Below are positions 18,824 to 27,722 of a stretch of 44,527 nt of DNA, piece by piece. Each line of letters begins with the position of its first letter. Position 1 is the first letter of the stretch. The notes under the pieces were generated by a model. It was not told the origin of the DNA. It ran no database searches and saw nothing but the letters and a program-made list of their open reading frames with translations. This DNA comes from Bacteroidota bacterium. Its GTDB lineage: Bacteria; Bacteroidota; Bacteroidia; Flavobacteriales_F; PHOS-HE28. The position numbers and the translations under genes are program-made. The stretch covers positions 1-44,527 of the forward strand of contig JACTMO010000073.1 of NCBI GenBank assembly GCA_014584605.1, in the 5' to 3' direction.

Positions 18824-20260
18824 TCAGGGTGCCGTAAGGCCGGAAAGGAGTTGGAGAACGGGGCCGTCCACCAGGTCGAGCACCGGGCCGGGCCAGACCC
18901 CGAGCAGCAGGGTGATGGCGATCAGGGGCACCAGCACCAGGTGGTCTCGCATGGAAGCGTCCGCCGCGGCCGGACCATCGCGGCCGGGGCCGAGCATCAC
19001 CTGCTGGTAGGCGTAGAACACGTAGATGGCCCCCAGCACGATGGTGGTGAGCCCCAGGAAGGCGTACCAGCCCTTCACCTGCCAGAGCCCGGCGAACATC
19101 AGCCATTCACCCACGAAGCTCTGGGTGAGGGGCAGGGCCACGGCATTGACCACCACCAGCAGGTAGAGAGCGGCCAGGCGCGGCGCGGCGTTCTTCAGCC
19201 CGCCCATGGCCCGCAGGTCCGTGGTGCCGGTCCGTTCCTGCACGGCACCCACGATGTAGAACATGCACAGCACCAGGATGGCGTGGGCGAAGGCCTGGTA
19301 GAGCGAACCGCCGATGCCGTAAGCATTGCCGGCGAAGAGCCCGGCGCACAGGAGGCCCACGTGGCTCAGCGAGGAGTAGGCCACCAGGCGTTTGAGGTCG
19401 GACTGCCGGAAGGCGATGACCCCGCCGTACACCGCGCCGATCAGGGCCAGGACGATCACGGTGTCCTGCCAGTAGGCCGTGCCTGCGGGCACCACCGGCA
19501 GCACCAGCCGGTACACGCCGTAGAGGCCCATCTTGAGCATCACGGCGCCCAGCACCATGGTGCCCTGCAGCGGTGCCATGTGATAGGTCTCCGGCTGCCA
19601 GCCGTGGAAGGGGAAGATGGGCAGCTTGATGGCGAAGGCCAGGAAGAGCGCCCAGAAGAGCCACTGCTGGGTCCCGGCGGGAAGGTCCATCGCGGCGAGC
19701 GCCGCGAAGTCGCCGTTGCCGCCGTTCTGCACCAGCAGGTACACGATGCCGAACAGCAGCGCCAGGCCGCCGAGCAGCGTGTAGATGAAGAAGCGCATGG
19801 TGATGCTGCGCCGATGTTCCCCGCCCCAGTAGAGCAGCAGCAGGAACACCGGGATCAGGGTGAGCTCGTAGAAGATGTAGAACAGCACGGCGTTCTGCGC
19901 CAGGAACACCCCGTACAGGAAGCTCTGCGTGAACAGGAGCAGCGCGTTGAAGGTGGCGGGCCGGTCCTCGGGCTGGCCGTACCCGGCGGCCACGATGAAG
20001 GGGAAGACCACGCCGGTGAGCAGCAGCAGCAGCAGGCCCACGCCGTCGTGGCCCATGGTGAGGCGAAGCCCCCAGGCGTCGGCCCAGGCCAGGTCCAGGT
20101 GGGTGATGGCACCACCGGTGAAGGTCGCCCAGGCGTAAAGCACCACGGCCAGCGAGGCCAGGGTGGCGGCCAGGGCGATGGGGCGTGCCTGCGCGGGGCG
20201 CAGCAGCAGCAGCGCGAGCGCGCCGACGAAGGGGATGAGCAAGAGGAGCGCCGCGATCAT
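18824..20260 (-). CDS. nuoM: NADH:quinone oxidoreductase subunit M
   Basis: NuoM is the middle antiporter-like proton-pumping subunit. The 478-residue protein shows FYIFYELTLIPVFLLLLYWGGEHR with the key Glu of helix 5, AFAIKLPIFPFHGWQPETYHMAP with the conserved Lys, KRLVAYSSLSHVGL, and ALPLTQSFVGEWLMF. It lies between nuoL (1 bp gap) and nuoN (2 bp gap). Nothing unusual. Confidence 0.97.
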   Translation of the reverse strand: MIAALLLLIPFVGALALLLLRPAQARPIALAATLASLAVVLYAWATFTGGAITHLDLAWADAWGLRLTMGHDGVGLLLLLLTGVVFPFIVAAGYGQPEDRPATFNALLLFTQSFLYGVFLAQNAVLFYIFYELTLIPVFLLLLYWGGEHRRSITMRFFIYTLLGGLALLFGIVYLLVQNGGNGDFAALAAMDLPAGTQQWLFWALFLAFAIKLPIFPFHGWQPETYHMAPLQGTMVLGAVMLKMGLYGVYRLVLPVVPAGTAYWQDTVIVLALIGAVYGGVIAFRQSDLKRLVAYSSLSHVGLLCAGLFAGNAYGIGGSLYQAFAHAILVLCMFYIVGAVQERTGTTDLRAMGGLKNAAPRLAALYLLVVVNAVALPLTQSFVGEWLMFAGLWQVKGWYAFLGLTTIVLGAIYVFYAYQQVMLGPGRDGPAAADASMRDHLVLVPLIAITLLLGVWPGPVLDLVDGPVLQLLSGLTAP

Positions 20261-20261
20261 C

Positions 20262-22145
20262 TCAGCCGCCCATTAAGGTGAAGGTCAGGAGCAGGATCAG
20301 GCCGCAGAGCATCGCCAGCAGGTGGAAGCCCGCGTTGCCCGTCTGGAGCCCGCGTACGGTCTCACCGACGCGCAGGGCCGCATCGCCCACCCCGCGCACC
20401 AGGGGGGCCACCACCCTGTTCTCCGCGATGGCGTGGAGGTTGGTGCTCAGCCAGCCGAAGGGCCGTTCGAACAGGGCGCGGTAGAGCTCGTCCACACGCC
20501 AGCGCCGCGCCACCAGGCGTTTCAGGAAGGGCATTGCGGCCTCGTCGCCCTCCAGGGTCGCCTTCACCGCGAAGCGGCCGTGGGCGATGTAGATCACCAC
20601 CCCGACCAGCACGGTGGTCAGCGCCATCAGCACGATCTCGGTCATGGCGCTCAGCTCCAGGCTCTCGTAGCGGATGCCTTCCGCTGCGGTCTCCAGGAAG
20701 TGCTTCATGGCCTCGTGGCCGCCGAACAGGTGCGGCAGGTTCAACAGACCGCCCGCCACGCTCAGCACCGACAGCACCATCAGGGGGACGGTCATCGTCA
20801 GGGGGCTCTCATGGGGGTGCGCCTTGCCGCGGTAGCTGCCGTGGAACACCAGGAACAGCAGGCGGAACATGTAGAAGGCCGTCATCAGCGCCCCGGCCAG
20901 CAGCAGGGCGAAGAGCACCGGCGAGCGCTGGAAGGCGAAGGCCATGATCAGGTCCTTGCTGAAGAAGCCGCTCATCAGCGGCAGCCCCGCGATGGCGATG
21001 GTGCCGATCAGGAAGGTGATGTAGGTGGTCCGCACCGGTGCCTTGAGGCCGCCCATCCGGCGGATGTCCTGCTCGCCGCCCAGGGCGTGGATCACGCTGC
21101 CCGCGCCCAGGAAGAGCAGCGCCTTGAAGAAGGCGTGGGTGGTGACGTGGAACATGGCCGCGCTGTAGGAGCCCAGGCCGAGCGCCACGAACATGTAGCC
21201 CAGCTGGCTCACCGTCGAGTAGGCGAGCACCTTCTTGATGTCGTTCTGGAACAGGCCGATGCTGGCGGCCAGCAGCGCGGTGGCCGTACCGACCCACAGG
21301 ATGATGTCCTGCGTGAACGGAGCCAGCTCGAACAGGGCGCTGCTGCGCACGGTGAGGAAGATGCCGGCGGTCACCATCGTGGCGGCATGGATCAGGGCGC
21401 TCACCGGCGTGGGGCCCGCCATGGCGTCGGGCAGCCAGGTGAACAGCGGGATCTGCGCGCTCTTGCCGGTGGCGCCGAGGAACAGGAAAAGGGTGGCCGC
21501 GACCATGAGCGGGTCGTTCACGCCGCTGGCACGGTCCATGATCGCATCGTACTCCAGGGTGCCGAAGCGCTGGAACAGCAGCACCATGGCCAGCACCATG
21601 CCCACGTCACCGATGCGGTTCATCACGAAGGCCTTCCGCGCGGCGTAGTTGTACTCCGGGGTGCGGTACCAGAAGCCGATCAGCAGGTAGCTGCACAGGC
21701 CCACGCCCTCCCAACCGATGAAGGTGACCAGGAAGTTGCTGCCCATCACCAGCAGGAGCATGGCGAAGGTGAACAGGTTGAGCTGTGCGAAGAAGGTGGC
21801 CGCGCGTTCGTCGGCGTGCATGTAGCCGATGGAGTAGAGGTGGATCAACGCGCCGACGCCGGTGACGATGAACATCATCGTCAGTGAGAGGGCGTCGATG
21901 CGCAGGGCCAGGGGGATGTCCATGCCGGCCAGGCGCACCCAGTCGAGCAGCTTCACGGTGCGGCCGCCCTGGGCCGCATCGAAGCCCAGGAAGAGGAGCA
22001 CGCTGGCGGCGAAGGCGCCGACGATCAGCGCGGTCGCCAGTCCACCGGCCGCATTGGCGCTCAGCTTTCGGCGCAGCGAGGCCAGGATGATCGCACCCGC
22101 GAGCGGGAGCGCAGGTACCAAGGCTGCGAGCAAGTCCTGGTTCAT
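20262..22145 (-). CDS. nuoL: NADH:quinone oxidoreductase subunit L
   Basis: NuoL is the distal antiporter-like subunit with the long lateral helix that runs along the membrane arm. The 627-residue protein has VTGVGALIHLYSIGYMHAD, FIGWEGVGLCSYLLIGFWY, ATGKSAQIPLFTWLPDAMAGPTPVSALIHAATMVTAG and HAFFKALLFLGAGSVIHALGGEQD-type blocks, then a C-terminal extension (from about 480) for the lateral helix. ATG 22145 overlaps the nuoK stop by 4 bp. Confidence 0.97.
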   Translation of the reverse strand: MNQDLLAALVPALPLAGAIILASLRRKLSANAAGGLATALIVGAFAASVLLFLGFDAAQGGRTVKLLDWVRLAGMDIPLALRIDALSLTMMFIVTGVGALIHLYSIGYMHADERAATFFAQLNLFTFAMLLLVMGSNFLVTFIGWEGVGLCSYLLIGFWYRTPEYNYAARKAFVMNRIGDVGMVLAMVLLFQRFGTLEYDAIMDRASGVNDPLMVAATLFLFLGATGKSAQIPLFTWLPDAMAGPTPVSALIHAATMVTAGIFLTVRSSALFELAPFTQDIILWVGTATALLAASIGLFQNDIKKVLAYSTVSQLGYMFVALGLGSYSAAMFHVTTHAFFKALLFLGAGSVIHALGGEQDIRRMGGLKAPVRTTYITFLIGTIAIAGLPLMSGFFSKDLIMAFAFQRSPVLFALLLAGALMTAFYMFRLLFLVFHGSYRGKAHPHESPLTMTVPLMVLSVLSVAGGLLNLPHLFGGHEAMKHFLETAAEGIRYESLELSAMTEIVLMALTTVLVGVVIYIAHGRFAVKATLEGDEAAMPFLKRLVARRWRVDELYRALFERPFGWLSTNLHAIAENRVVAPLVRGVGDAALRVGETVRGLQTGNAGFHLLAMLCGLILLLTFTLMGG

Positions 22146-22474
22146 CCTTTCAAGCGGTTCATCTGGTCCACGTCCACACTGTCCACGATGCGTTTCATCA
22201 TCACCAGGATGGAAAGGCCCACGGTCACCTCCGCGGCGGCCACCAGCATGATGAAGAACACGAACACCTGCCCGCGCGGGTCGCTGTGGTGGGCGCTGAA
22301 GGCGGCGAGCAGCAGGTTCACGCTGTTGAACATCAGTTCGATGCACATCAGCACGATGATGGTGTTGCGGCGCAGGGCGACCCCGGCGGCGCCGATGCCG
22401 AAGAGCAGGAAGCTCAGCAGCACGTAGTGGTCCAGGGGGACCGTGCGGATGGCGGTGAGGATGCCCTGCTCCAT
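22142..22474 (-). CDS. nuoK: NADH:quinone oxidoreductase subunit K
   Basis: NuoK is a small three-helix membrane subunit carrying two glutamates of the proton path. The 110-residue protein has both: RRNTIIVLMCIELMFNSVNL (helix 2 Glu) and VAAAEVTVGLSILVMM (helix 3 Glu). Length is typical. It follows nuoJ after 3 bp and overlaps nuoL by 4 bp. Confidence 0.96.
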   Translation of the reverse strand: MEQGILTAIRTVPLDHYVLLSFLLFGIGAAGVALRRNTIIVLMCIELMFNSVNLLLAAFSAHHSDPRGQVFVFFIMLVAAAEVTVGLSILVMMKRIVDSVDVDQMNRLKG

Positions 22475-22477
22475 GGT

Positions 22478-23026
<549 letters not shown>

Positions 23027-23031
23027 CGGGA

Positions 23032-23616
23032 TCAGCGGTTGTGGGCGTAGCGGGGGTTCTGCTTGAACTTGAGCACGGCGGCGGTCTGTCGTCCGCTCAC
23101 GTCGATGCGCTTGGCGGGGTCCAGGGGCTCCACCAGTTCATCCTTGCCGAAGACGAAGGGCATGCGCAGGTGGTCGGCCTTCACCAGGCGGTCGGTCAGG
23201 AAGATGGCCTCCTTGGGGCAGGCCTCCTCGCACAGGCCGCAGTAGATGCAGCACAGCATGTCGATCTGGTAGATGCGGGCGTACTTCTCCTCGCGGTAGA
23301 GGTGGGCCTCGTCCGGCCTCCGTTCATCGGCCACCATGCTGATGGCCTCGGCGGGGCAGGCCACGGCGCACAGGCCGCAGGCGGTGCAGCGCTCCCGGCC
23401 CTGCTCGTCGCGCTTCAGCACGTGCCGTCCGCGATACACGGCCGGGCGCGGGCGCTCCTGTTCGGGGTAGCGGATGGTGGGCTTGCGGCGGAAGAAGTGC
23501 TTGATGGTGATCAGCAGGCCCGCCACCATGGCCGGCAGGTAGATGCGCTCCATGAGCGTCATCCGCTTGTCGCTCACCACGCGCGAGCGGTCGGTCAGGG
23601 GCTTGGGCGCGCTCAT
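23032..23616 (-). CDS. nuoI: NADH:quinone oxidoreductase subunit I (2x[4Fe-4S])
   Basis: NuoI carries clusters N6a and N6b of the peripheral arm, passing electrons towards N2. The 194-residue protein has two ferredoxin motifs: Cys77, 80, 83 and 87 (CTACGLCAVACP) and Cys123, 126, 129 and 133 (CIYCGLCEEACP). An N-terminal amphipathic stretch (YLPAMVAGLLITIKHFFRRKP) anchors it to the membrane arm. ATG 23616 overlaps the nuoH stop by 4 bp, which supports this start over longer frames. Confidence 0.97.
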   Translation of the reverse strand: MSAPKPLTDRSRVVSDKRMTLMERIYLPAMVAGLLITIKHFFRRKPTIRYPEQERPRPAVYRGRHVLKRDEQGRERCTACGLCAVACPAEAISMVADERRPDEAHLYREEKYARIYQIDMLCCIYCGLCEEACPKEAIFLTDRLVKADHLRMPFVFGKDELVEPLDPAKRIDVSGRQTAAVLKFKQNPRYAHNR

Positions 23617-24638
23617 CCCTTCCAGAGTTCGACGAGGTGGTACACGGTACCGGTGATCAACACATTGGCGATGCCCAGGGGGATCAGGCCCTTCCAGCCC
23701 AGGTTCATCAGCTGGTCGAAGCGGAAGCGGGGCGTGGACCACCGCACCCACATGAAGAAGAAGATGAAGAAGAAGGTCTTGGCGAACAGGGCGGCCGTGC
23801 CGATCAGCGTGGTCAGGTTCGGGTCCAGGCCCAGCCGGTCCAGGCCGGGCACGTGATAGCCTCCGAAGTAGAGCGTGGAGATGACCGCGCTGCTGATGAA
23901 CATGTTGGTATACTCGGCGAAGAGGAAGAAGCCCAGCTTCATGCTGCTGAACTCGGTGTGGTAACCGCCCACGAGCTCGGTCTCGCACTCGGGCATGTCG
24001 AAGGGCGAGCGGTTGGTCTCGGCGAAGGCGCAGACCAGGAAGATGAGGAAGCCCAGGGGCTGGTAGAGGATGTTCCAGCCGTTGGCGGCCTGGTGCTCCA
24101 CGATGCCGCCCAGGCTCAGGGTGCCGTTGAGCATCACCAGGGCCACGATGCTCAGGCCCAGGCCGAGCTCGTAGCTCACCATCTGGCTGGCCGCCCGCAC
24201 GGAGCCCAGCAGCGCGTACTTGTTGTTGCTGGCCCAGCCGCCGAGCATGATGCCGTACACCCCGATGCTGACGATGGCGAAAACGTAAAGGATGCCGATC
24301 TCGGGATCGGTCCCCTGCAGTTTGAAGGTCTCGCCGAACAGGGTCAGTTCCCCGCCCCATGGGATCACCACCCCGGTCATCAGCGCGGTGACCATGGCGA
24401 TGGCCGGTCCCAGGGTGAACAGGCGCCGGTTGGCCGCGGCCGGGATGAAGTCCTCCTTCATGAACATCTTGGTCCCGTCGGCCAGGGGCTGCAGGATGCC
24501 GAAGGGGCCGGCCCGGTCGGGCCCGATGCGGTCCTGCAGGAAGGCGGCCACCTTGCGCTCGGCGTAGGTGGAATAGGCCGCCACCGTGAGGGTGATCACG
24601 AAGAGCACCAGCAGGAAGAGGGCCGTGGCGAGGGTCAT
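23613..24638 (-). CDS. nuoH: NADH:quinone oxidoreductase subunit H
   Basis: NuoH is the membrane subunit that forms the base of the quinone chamber. The 341-residue, eight-helix protein has TYAERKVAAFLQDRIGPDRAG, FGILQPLADGTKMFMKEDF-type and ETNRSPFDMPECETELVGGYHTEFSSM blocks with the conserved acidic loop. It overlaps nuoG and nuoI by 4 bp each. Confidence 0.97.
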   Translation of the reverse strand: MTLATALFLLVLFVITLTVAAYSTYAERKVAAFLQDRIGPDRAGPFGILQPLADGTKMFMKEDFIPAAANRRLFTLGPAIAMVTALMTGVVIPWGGELTLFGETFKLQGTDPEIGILYVFAIVSIGVYGIMLGGWASNNKYALLGSVRAASQMVSYELGLGLSIVALVMLNGTLSLGGIVEHQAANGWNILYQPLGFLIFLVCAFAETNRSPFDMPECETELVGGYHTEFSSMKLGFFLFAEYTNMFISSAVISTLYFGGYHVPGLDRLGLDPNLTTLIGTAALFAKTFFFIFFFMWVRWSTPRFRFDQLMNLGWKGLIPLGIANVLITGTVYHLVELWKG

Positions 24639-25651
24639 CGGTCCTTGAGTTCTTTGCGCTTGGCCAGCTCGGGCACGTTGGGCGCCGGGGACGTCAGCAC
24701 GGGTTGCACGCGCTTCAGCGTGTAGTGGCCCTGACCGATCACGCTATGGCGGTCGATGTTCCGGGGGCCCTCCACGGTCCAGGCCGCGAGGTCCTTCTTC
24801 CCGAACCGGCAGGTGTTGCAGATGAAGCTCTCCACCTCGCCCCATTGGTCCTTGCGGCCGGTGACGCGCAGCACCTCATCGCCCTTGAGCCACAGCACCA
24901 CCTTGCCGGTGCAACCCGAGGTGTCACAGTCGCGGTGGGCGTCCATGGGCTTGGTGAACCACACGCGGCTGGCGAAGCGGAAGGTGCGGTCGGTGAGGGC
25001 GCCCACCGGGCACACATCGATCATGTTGCCGCTGAAGTCGTTGTCGATGGCCTGGCTGATGTAGGTGCTGATCTCGGCGGCATCCCCGCGGTTGATCACT
25101 CCGTGCACGCGGCCGTCGGTGAGCTGCTCGGCCACCTTCACGCAGCGGTAGCACAGGATGCAGCGCGTCATGTGCAGCTTGATGGTGTCGCCGATGTCGA
25201 TGGGCTCGAAGGTGCGGCGCTCGAACTCGTACCGGCTGGCGGCCGTGCCGTTCTCGTAGCTCAGGTCCTGCAGGTCGCACTCGCCGGCCTGGTCGCAGAT
25301 GGGGCAGTCCAGCGGGTGGTTGATCAGCAGCATCTCCACCACGCCGTTGCGCGCATCGATCAGCGTGGGGTCGGTGGTGTTGGCCACCTCCATGCCGTCC
25401 ATTACGGTGGTGCGGCAGCTGGGCACCGGCTTGGGCATGGGGCGGGGGTCCTTGTCGCTGCCCTTGGGCACCTTCACCAGGCAGGTGCGGCAATAGCCCC
25501 CGCTGGTCTCCAGCTTGCTGTAGTAGCACATGGCCGGCGGCACCACATGGCGGTCGGCCCTGTTGCGTTCGCCGATCATGCGCGCGGCCTGCAGGATCGT
25601 GGTACCCTCGGGGACCTCGATCGTGATGCCGTCTATGGTGACCTTGGGCAT
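24635..25651 (-). CDS. nuoG: NADH:quinone oxidoreductase subunit G, short form
   Basis: NuoG holds clusters N1b, N5 and N4. Visible ligands: N1b Cys42, 54, 57, 79; N5 His112, Cys116, 119, 125 (HPLDCPICDQAGEC); N4 Cys164, 167, 170 (CILCYRC) and Cys214 (CPVGAL). The 338-residue protein stops shortly after the next domain begins (CNTCRFGKKD) and lacks the molybdopterin-oxidoreductase-like C-terminal domain of E. coli NuoG (about 900 residues). The downstream gene follows with a 4-bp overlap, so this is a designed short form, as known in other Bacteroidota, not a truncation. Confidence 0.95.
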   Translation of the reverse strand: MPKVTIDGITIEVPEGTTILQAARMIGERNRADRHVVPPAMCYYSKLETSGGYCRTCLVKVPKGSDKDPRPMPKPVPSCRTTVMDGMEVANTTDPTLIDARNGVVEMLLINHPLDCPICDQAGECDLQDLSYENGTAASRYEFERRTFEPIDIGDTIKLHMTRCILCYRCVKVAEQLTDGRVHGVINRGDAAEISTYISQAIDNDFSGNMIDVCPVGALTDRTFRFASRVWFTKPMDAHRDCDTSGCTGKVVLWLKGDEVLRVTGRKDQWGEVESFICNTCRFGKKDLAAWTVEGPRNIDRHSVIGQGHYTLKRVQPVLTSPAPNVPELAKRKELKDR

Positions 25652-25660
25652 GGCGGTGGG

Positions 25661-27016
25661 TTAGGCGATCTGCGGACTGGCGGCCCGCCGGAAGGGTTCG
25701 CGTTCGAAATGCCTCGGGTCCTTCACCTTCTGGCGGTGGGTGACGTGGTACTCGAACTCGTCGCGGAAATGACGGATGGCCGAGGCCACGGGCCACGCGG
25801 CGGCGTCGCCCAGCGGGCAGATGGTGTTGCCCTCGATCTTGCGCTGGATGTCCCACAGCAGGTCGATGTCCTCGGCCCGGCCCTCGCCGAGCTCCAGGCG
25901 CTCCAGCACCTTGTCCAGCCAGCCGGTGCCCTCGCGACAGGGGCTGCACTGGCCGCAGCTCTCGTGGTGGTAGAAGCGGGCGTGGTTCCAGGTGCTGCGC
26001 ACGATGCACTGCGCATCGTTGTAAGCGTAGAAGCCGCCGCTGCCCAGCATGGTGCCGCTCACGAAGCCGCCGTCGGACAGGCTTTCGTACGACATCAGGC
26101 GCGGTTCGCCCGCCGCGGTCCGCAGGAACAGTTCGTAGGGCACGATGGGCACGCTGCTGCCGCCGGGCACCACGGCCTTGAAGGCCCTGCCGTCCACGCC
26201 GCCGCAGTACGCGTCGCTGTTGATGAACTCATCGCACGGCAGGCCGAGCTCGATCTCGTACACGCCCGGTCGCTTGACGTTGCCCCCCGCGCTGATGAGC
26301 TTGGTGCCCGTGCTGCGGCCCACGCCGATCTTGGCGTACTCCTCCCCGCCATCGTTCACGATGGGCACCACCGCGGCGATGGTCTCCACGTTGTTCACCA
26401 CGGTGGGACACTGGTACAGGCCCTTCACCGCCGGGAAGGGCGGCTTGAGACGGGGGTTGCCGCGCTTGCCCTCCAGGCTCTCCAGCAGGGCGGTCTCCTC
26501 CCCGCAGATGTAGGCGCCCGCGCCCACATGCACGTGGATGTCCAGGTCGAAGCCGCTGCCCAGGATGTTCCTTCCCAGCCAGCCAGCCGCACGGGCCTCG
26601 CCGATGGCCTGCTCCAGGATGCGGGCCACATGGAAATACTCGCCGCGGATGTAGATGAAGGCCGTGTTGGCCCCCAGGGCGAAGCAGGAGGTGACCATGC
26701 CCTCGATCAGCAGGTGCGGGATCCTCTCCATCAGGTAGCGGTCCTTGAAGGTGCCGGGCTCGCTCTCGTCGGCGTTCACCACCAGGTAGCGGGGCACACC
26801 CACCGGCTTGGCCAGGAAGCTCCACTTCATGCCCGTGGGGAAGCCGGCGCCCCCACGCCCGCGCAGGCCGCTCTTCTTCACCTCCTCCACCACGGCCTCG
26901 GGGGCCATGGTCCGCAGGGCCTTCTCCACGCTGCGATAACCACCGTTGGCGCGGTAACCCTCCAGCCCCCGGATGCCGGGCTTGTCGATGTGCTCGAAGA
27001 GGAGTTTACGGGCCAT
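25661..27016 (-). CDS. nuoF: NADH:quinone oxidoreductase subunit F (NADH/FMN-binding)
   Basis: NuoF binds NADH and FMN and holds cluster N3, taking electrons into complex I. The 451-residue protein has the FMN loop GRGGAGFPTG (53-62), NADESEPGTFKDR (81-93) and N3 ligands Cys354, 357, 360 (SCGQCSPC) and Cys400 (NTICPLG). Its ATG at 27016 shares a base with the stop of a 50-codon frame that separates it from nuoE. It ends 9 bp before nuoG. Confidence 0.97.
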   Translation of the reverse strand: MARKLLFEHIDKPGIRGLEGYRANGGYRSVEKALRTMAPEAVVEEVKKSGLRGRGGAGFPTGMKWSFLAKPVGVPRYLVVNADESEPGTFKDRYLMERIPHLLIEGMVTSCFALGANTAFIYIRGEYFHVARILEQAIGEARAAGWLGRNILGSGFDLDIHVHVGAGAYICGEETALLESLEGKRGNPRLKPPFPAVKGLYQCPTVVNNVETIAAVVPIVNDGGEEYAKIGVGRSTGTKLISAGGNVKRPGVYEIELGLPCDEFINSDAYCGGVDGRAFKAVVPGGSSVPIVPYELFLRTAAGEPRLMSYESLSDGGFVSGTMLGSGGFYAYNDAQCIVRSTWNHARFYHHESCGQCSPCREGTGWLDKVLERLELGEGRAEDIDLLWDIQRKIEGNTICPLGDAAAWPVASAIRHFRDEFEYHVTHRQKVKDPRHFEREPFRRAASPQIA

Positions 27017-27168
27017 CAGTGGGAAGGGGGATTGACCACAGAGGCATGGAGGGCGCGGCGCATGCGAAGGTCACGCACAGCCGCGGTGCGCGCCAAGGAA
27101 GGCATGCTGCCCGTGGCGGCCTGATCACGTATTCCCGTCGTACGGCGGGATGCCAACTGGTCGCTCAT
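27016..27168 (-). CDS. possible 50-residue basic peptide between nuoE and nuoF
   Basis: An open frame (MSDQLASRRTTGIRDQAATG onward, ending VVNPPSH) exactly fills the nuoE-nuoF gap: its ATG overlaps the nuoE stop (ATGA) and its stop overlaps the nuoF ATG (TGATG). The peptide is basic and low in hydrophobic residues, with no family I know. Part of it is encoded by an interspersed repeat that also occurs at 36874-36910, so it may simply be a repeat inserted in a former ATGA junction, leaving GATG on both sides. Confidence 0.35.
   Translation of the reverse strand: MSDQLASRRTTGIRDQAATGSMPSLARTAAVRDLRMRRALHASVVNPPSH
27032..27067. repeat. interspersed repeat copy in the nuoE-nuoF gap
   Basis: Begins TTGACCACAGAGGCATGGAG and ends ATGCGA. 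It matches 36874-36910 at about 26 of 36 bases by hand alignment with one gap. Confidence 0.5.
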
Positions 27169-27722
27169 CGGTCCGTGTAGTTGGCGCGTCGGTTCCGGGC
27201 GCGAAGCTCGTCGATCAGGCGGTCCACCTTCTCGGTGGTGAGGTCCTCGTGGTAGCTGGAGCCGCACTGCAACATGGGCCCGGTGCCGCAGCTTCCCAGG
27301 CATTCCACGGTCTTCAGGGTGAACATGCCGTCCCGGGTGGTCTCACCGGCATGGATGCCGAGCTTCTTCTCCAGGTGGGCGATCAGGTCATCACTGCCGC
27401 GCAGCATGCAGGGGGTGGTACGGCACACGTCGAGCACGTAGGTGCCCACCGGGTGCAGGTTGAACATGCTGTAGAAGCTGGCCACCTCGTACACCTCGAT
27501 GCGGCGCAGGCCCATCAGTTCGGCCACAGCGTCCATGGCGTTCACGCTGAGCCAGCCGTCGTTCTCGGCCTGTGCGATGTGCAGGACCGGGATCAGGGCG
27601 CTCTTGCTGCGCCCCTCCGGGTACCGGGCCATCAGGGCGCGGCACTCGGCCAGCGCGGCTTCACTGAAGGTGAACGGGCGGACGCCTTCGGTGGTGGTGA
27701 TGGGTCTCGTGCGCGCGCTCAT
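27165..27722 (-). CDS. nuoE: NADH:quinone oxidoreductase subunit E ([2Fe-2S])
   Basis: NuoE carries cluster N1a next to NuoF. The 185-residue thioredoxin-like protein has the four ligands Cys100, Cys105 (DVCRTTPCMLRG) and Cys141, Cys145 (VECLGSCGTGPML), with YEVASFYSMFNLHPVGTY before them. ATG 27722 overlaps the nuoD stop (ATGA). Confidence 0.96.
   Translation of the reverse strand: MSARTRPITTTEGVRPFTFSEAALAECRALMARYPEGRSKSALIPVLHIAQAENDGWLSVNAMDAVAELMGLRRIEVYEVASFYSMFNLHPVGTYVLDVCRTTPCMLRGSDDLIAHLEKKLGIHAGETTRDGMFTLKTVECLGSCGTGPMLQCGSSYHEDLTTEKVDRLIDELRARNRRANYTDR

Noticed and set aside
24635..25651. NuoG as a truncated gene
   Set aside because: All N1b, N5 and N4 ligands are present and the gene overlaps its neighbours cleanly; short NuoG is normal in this phylum.
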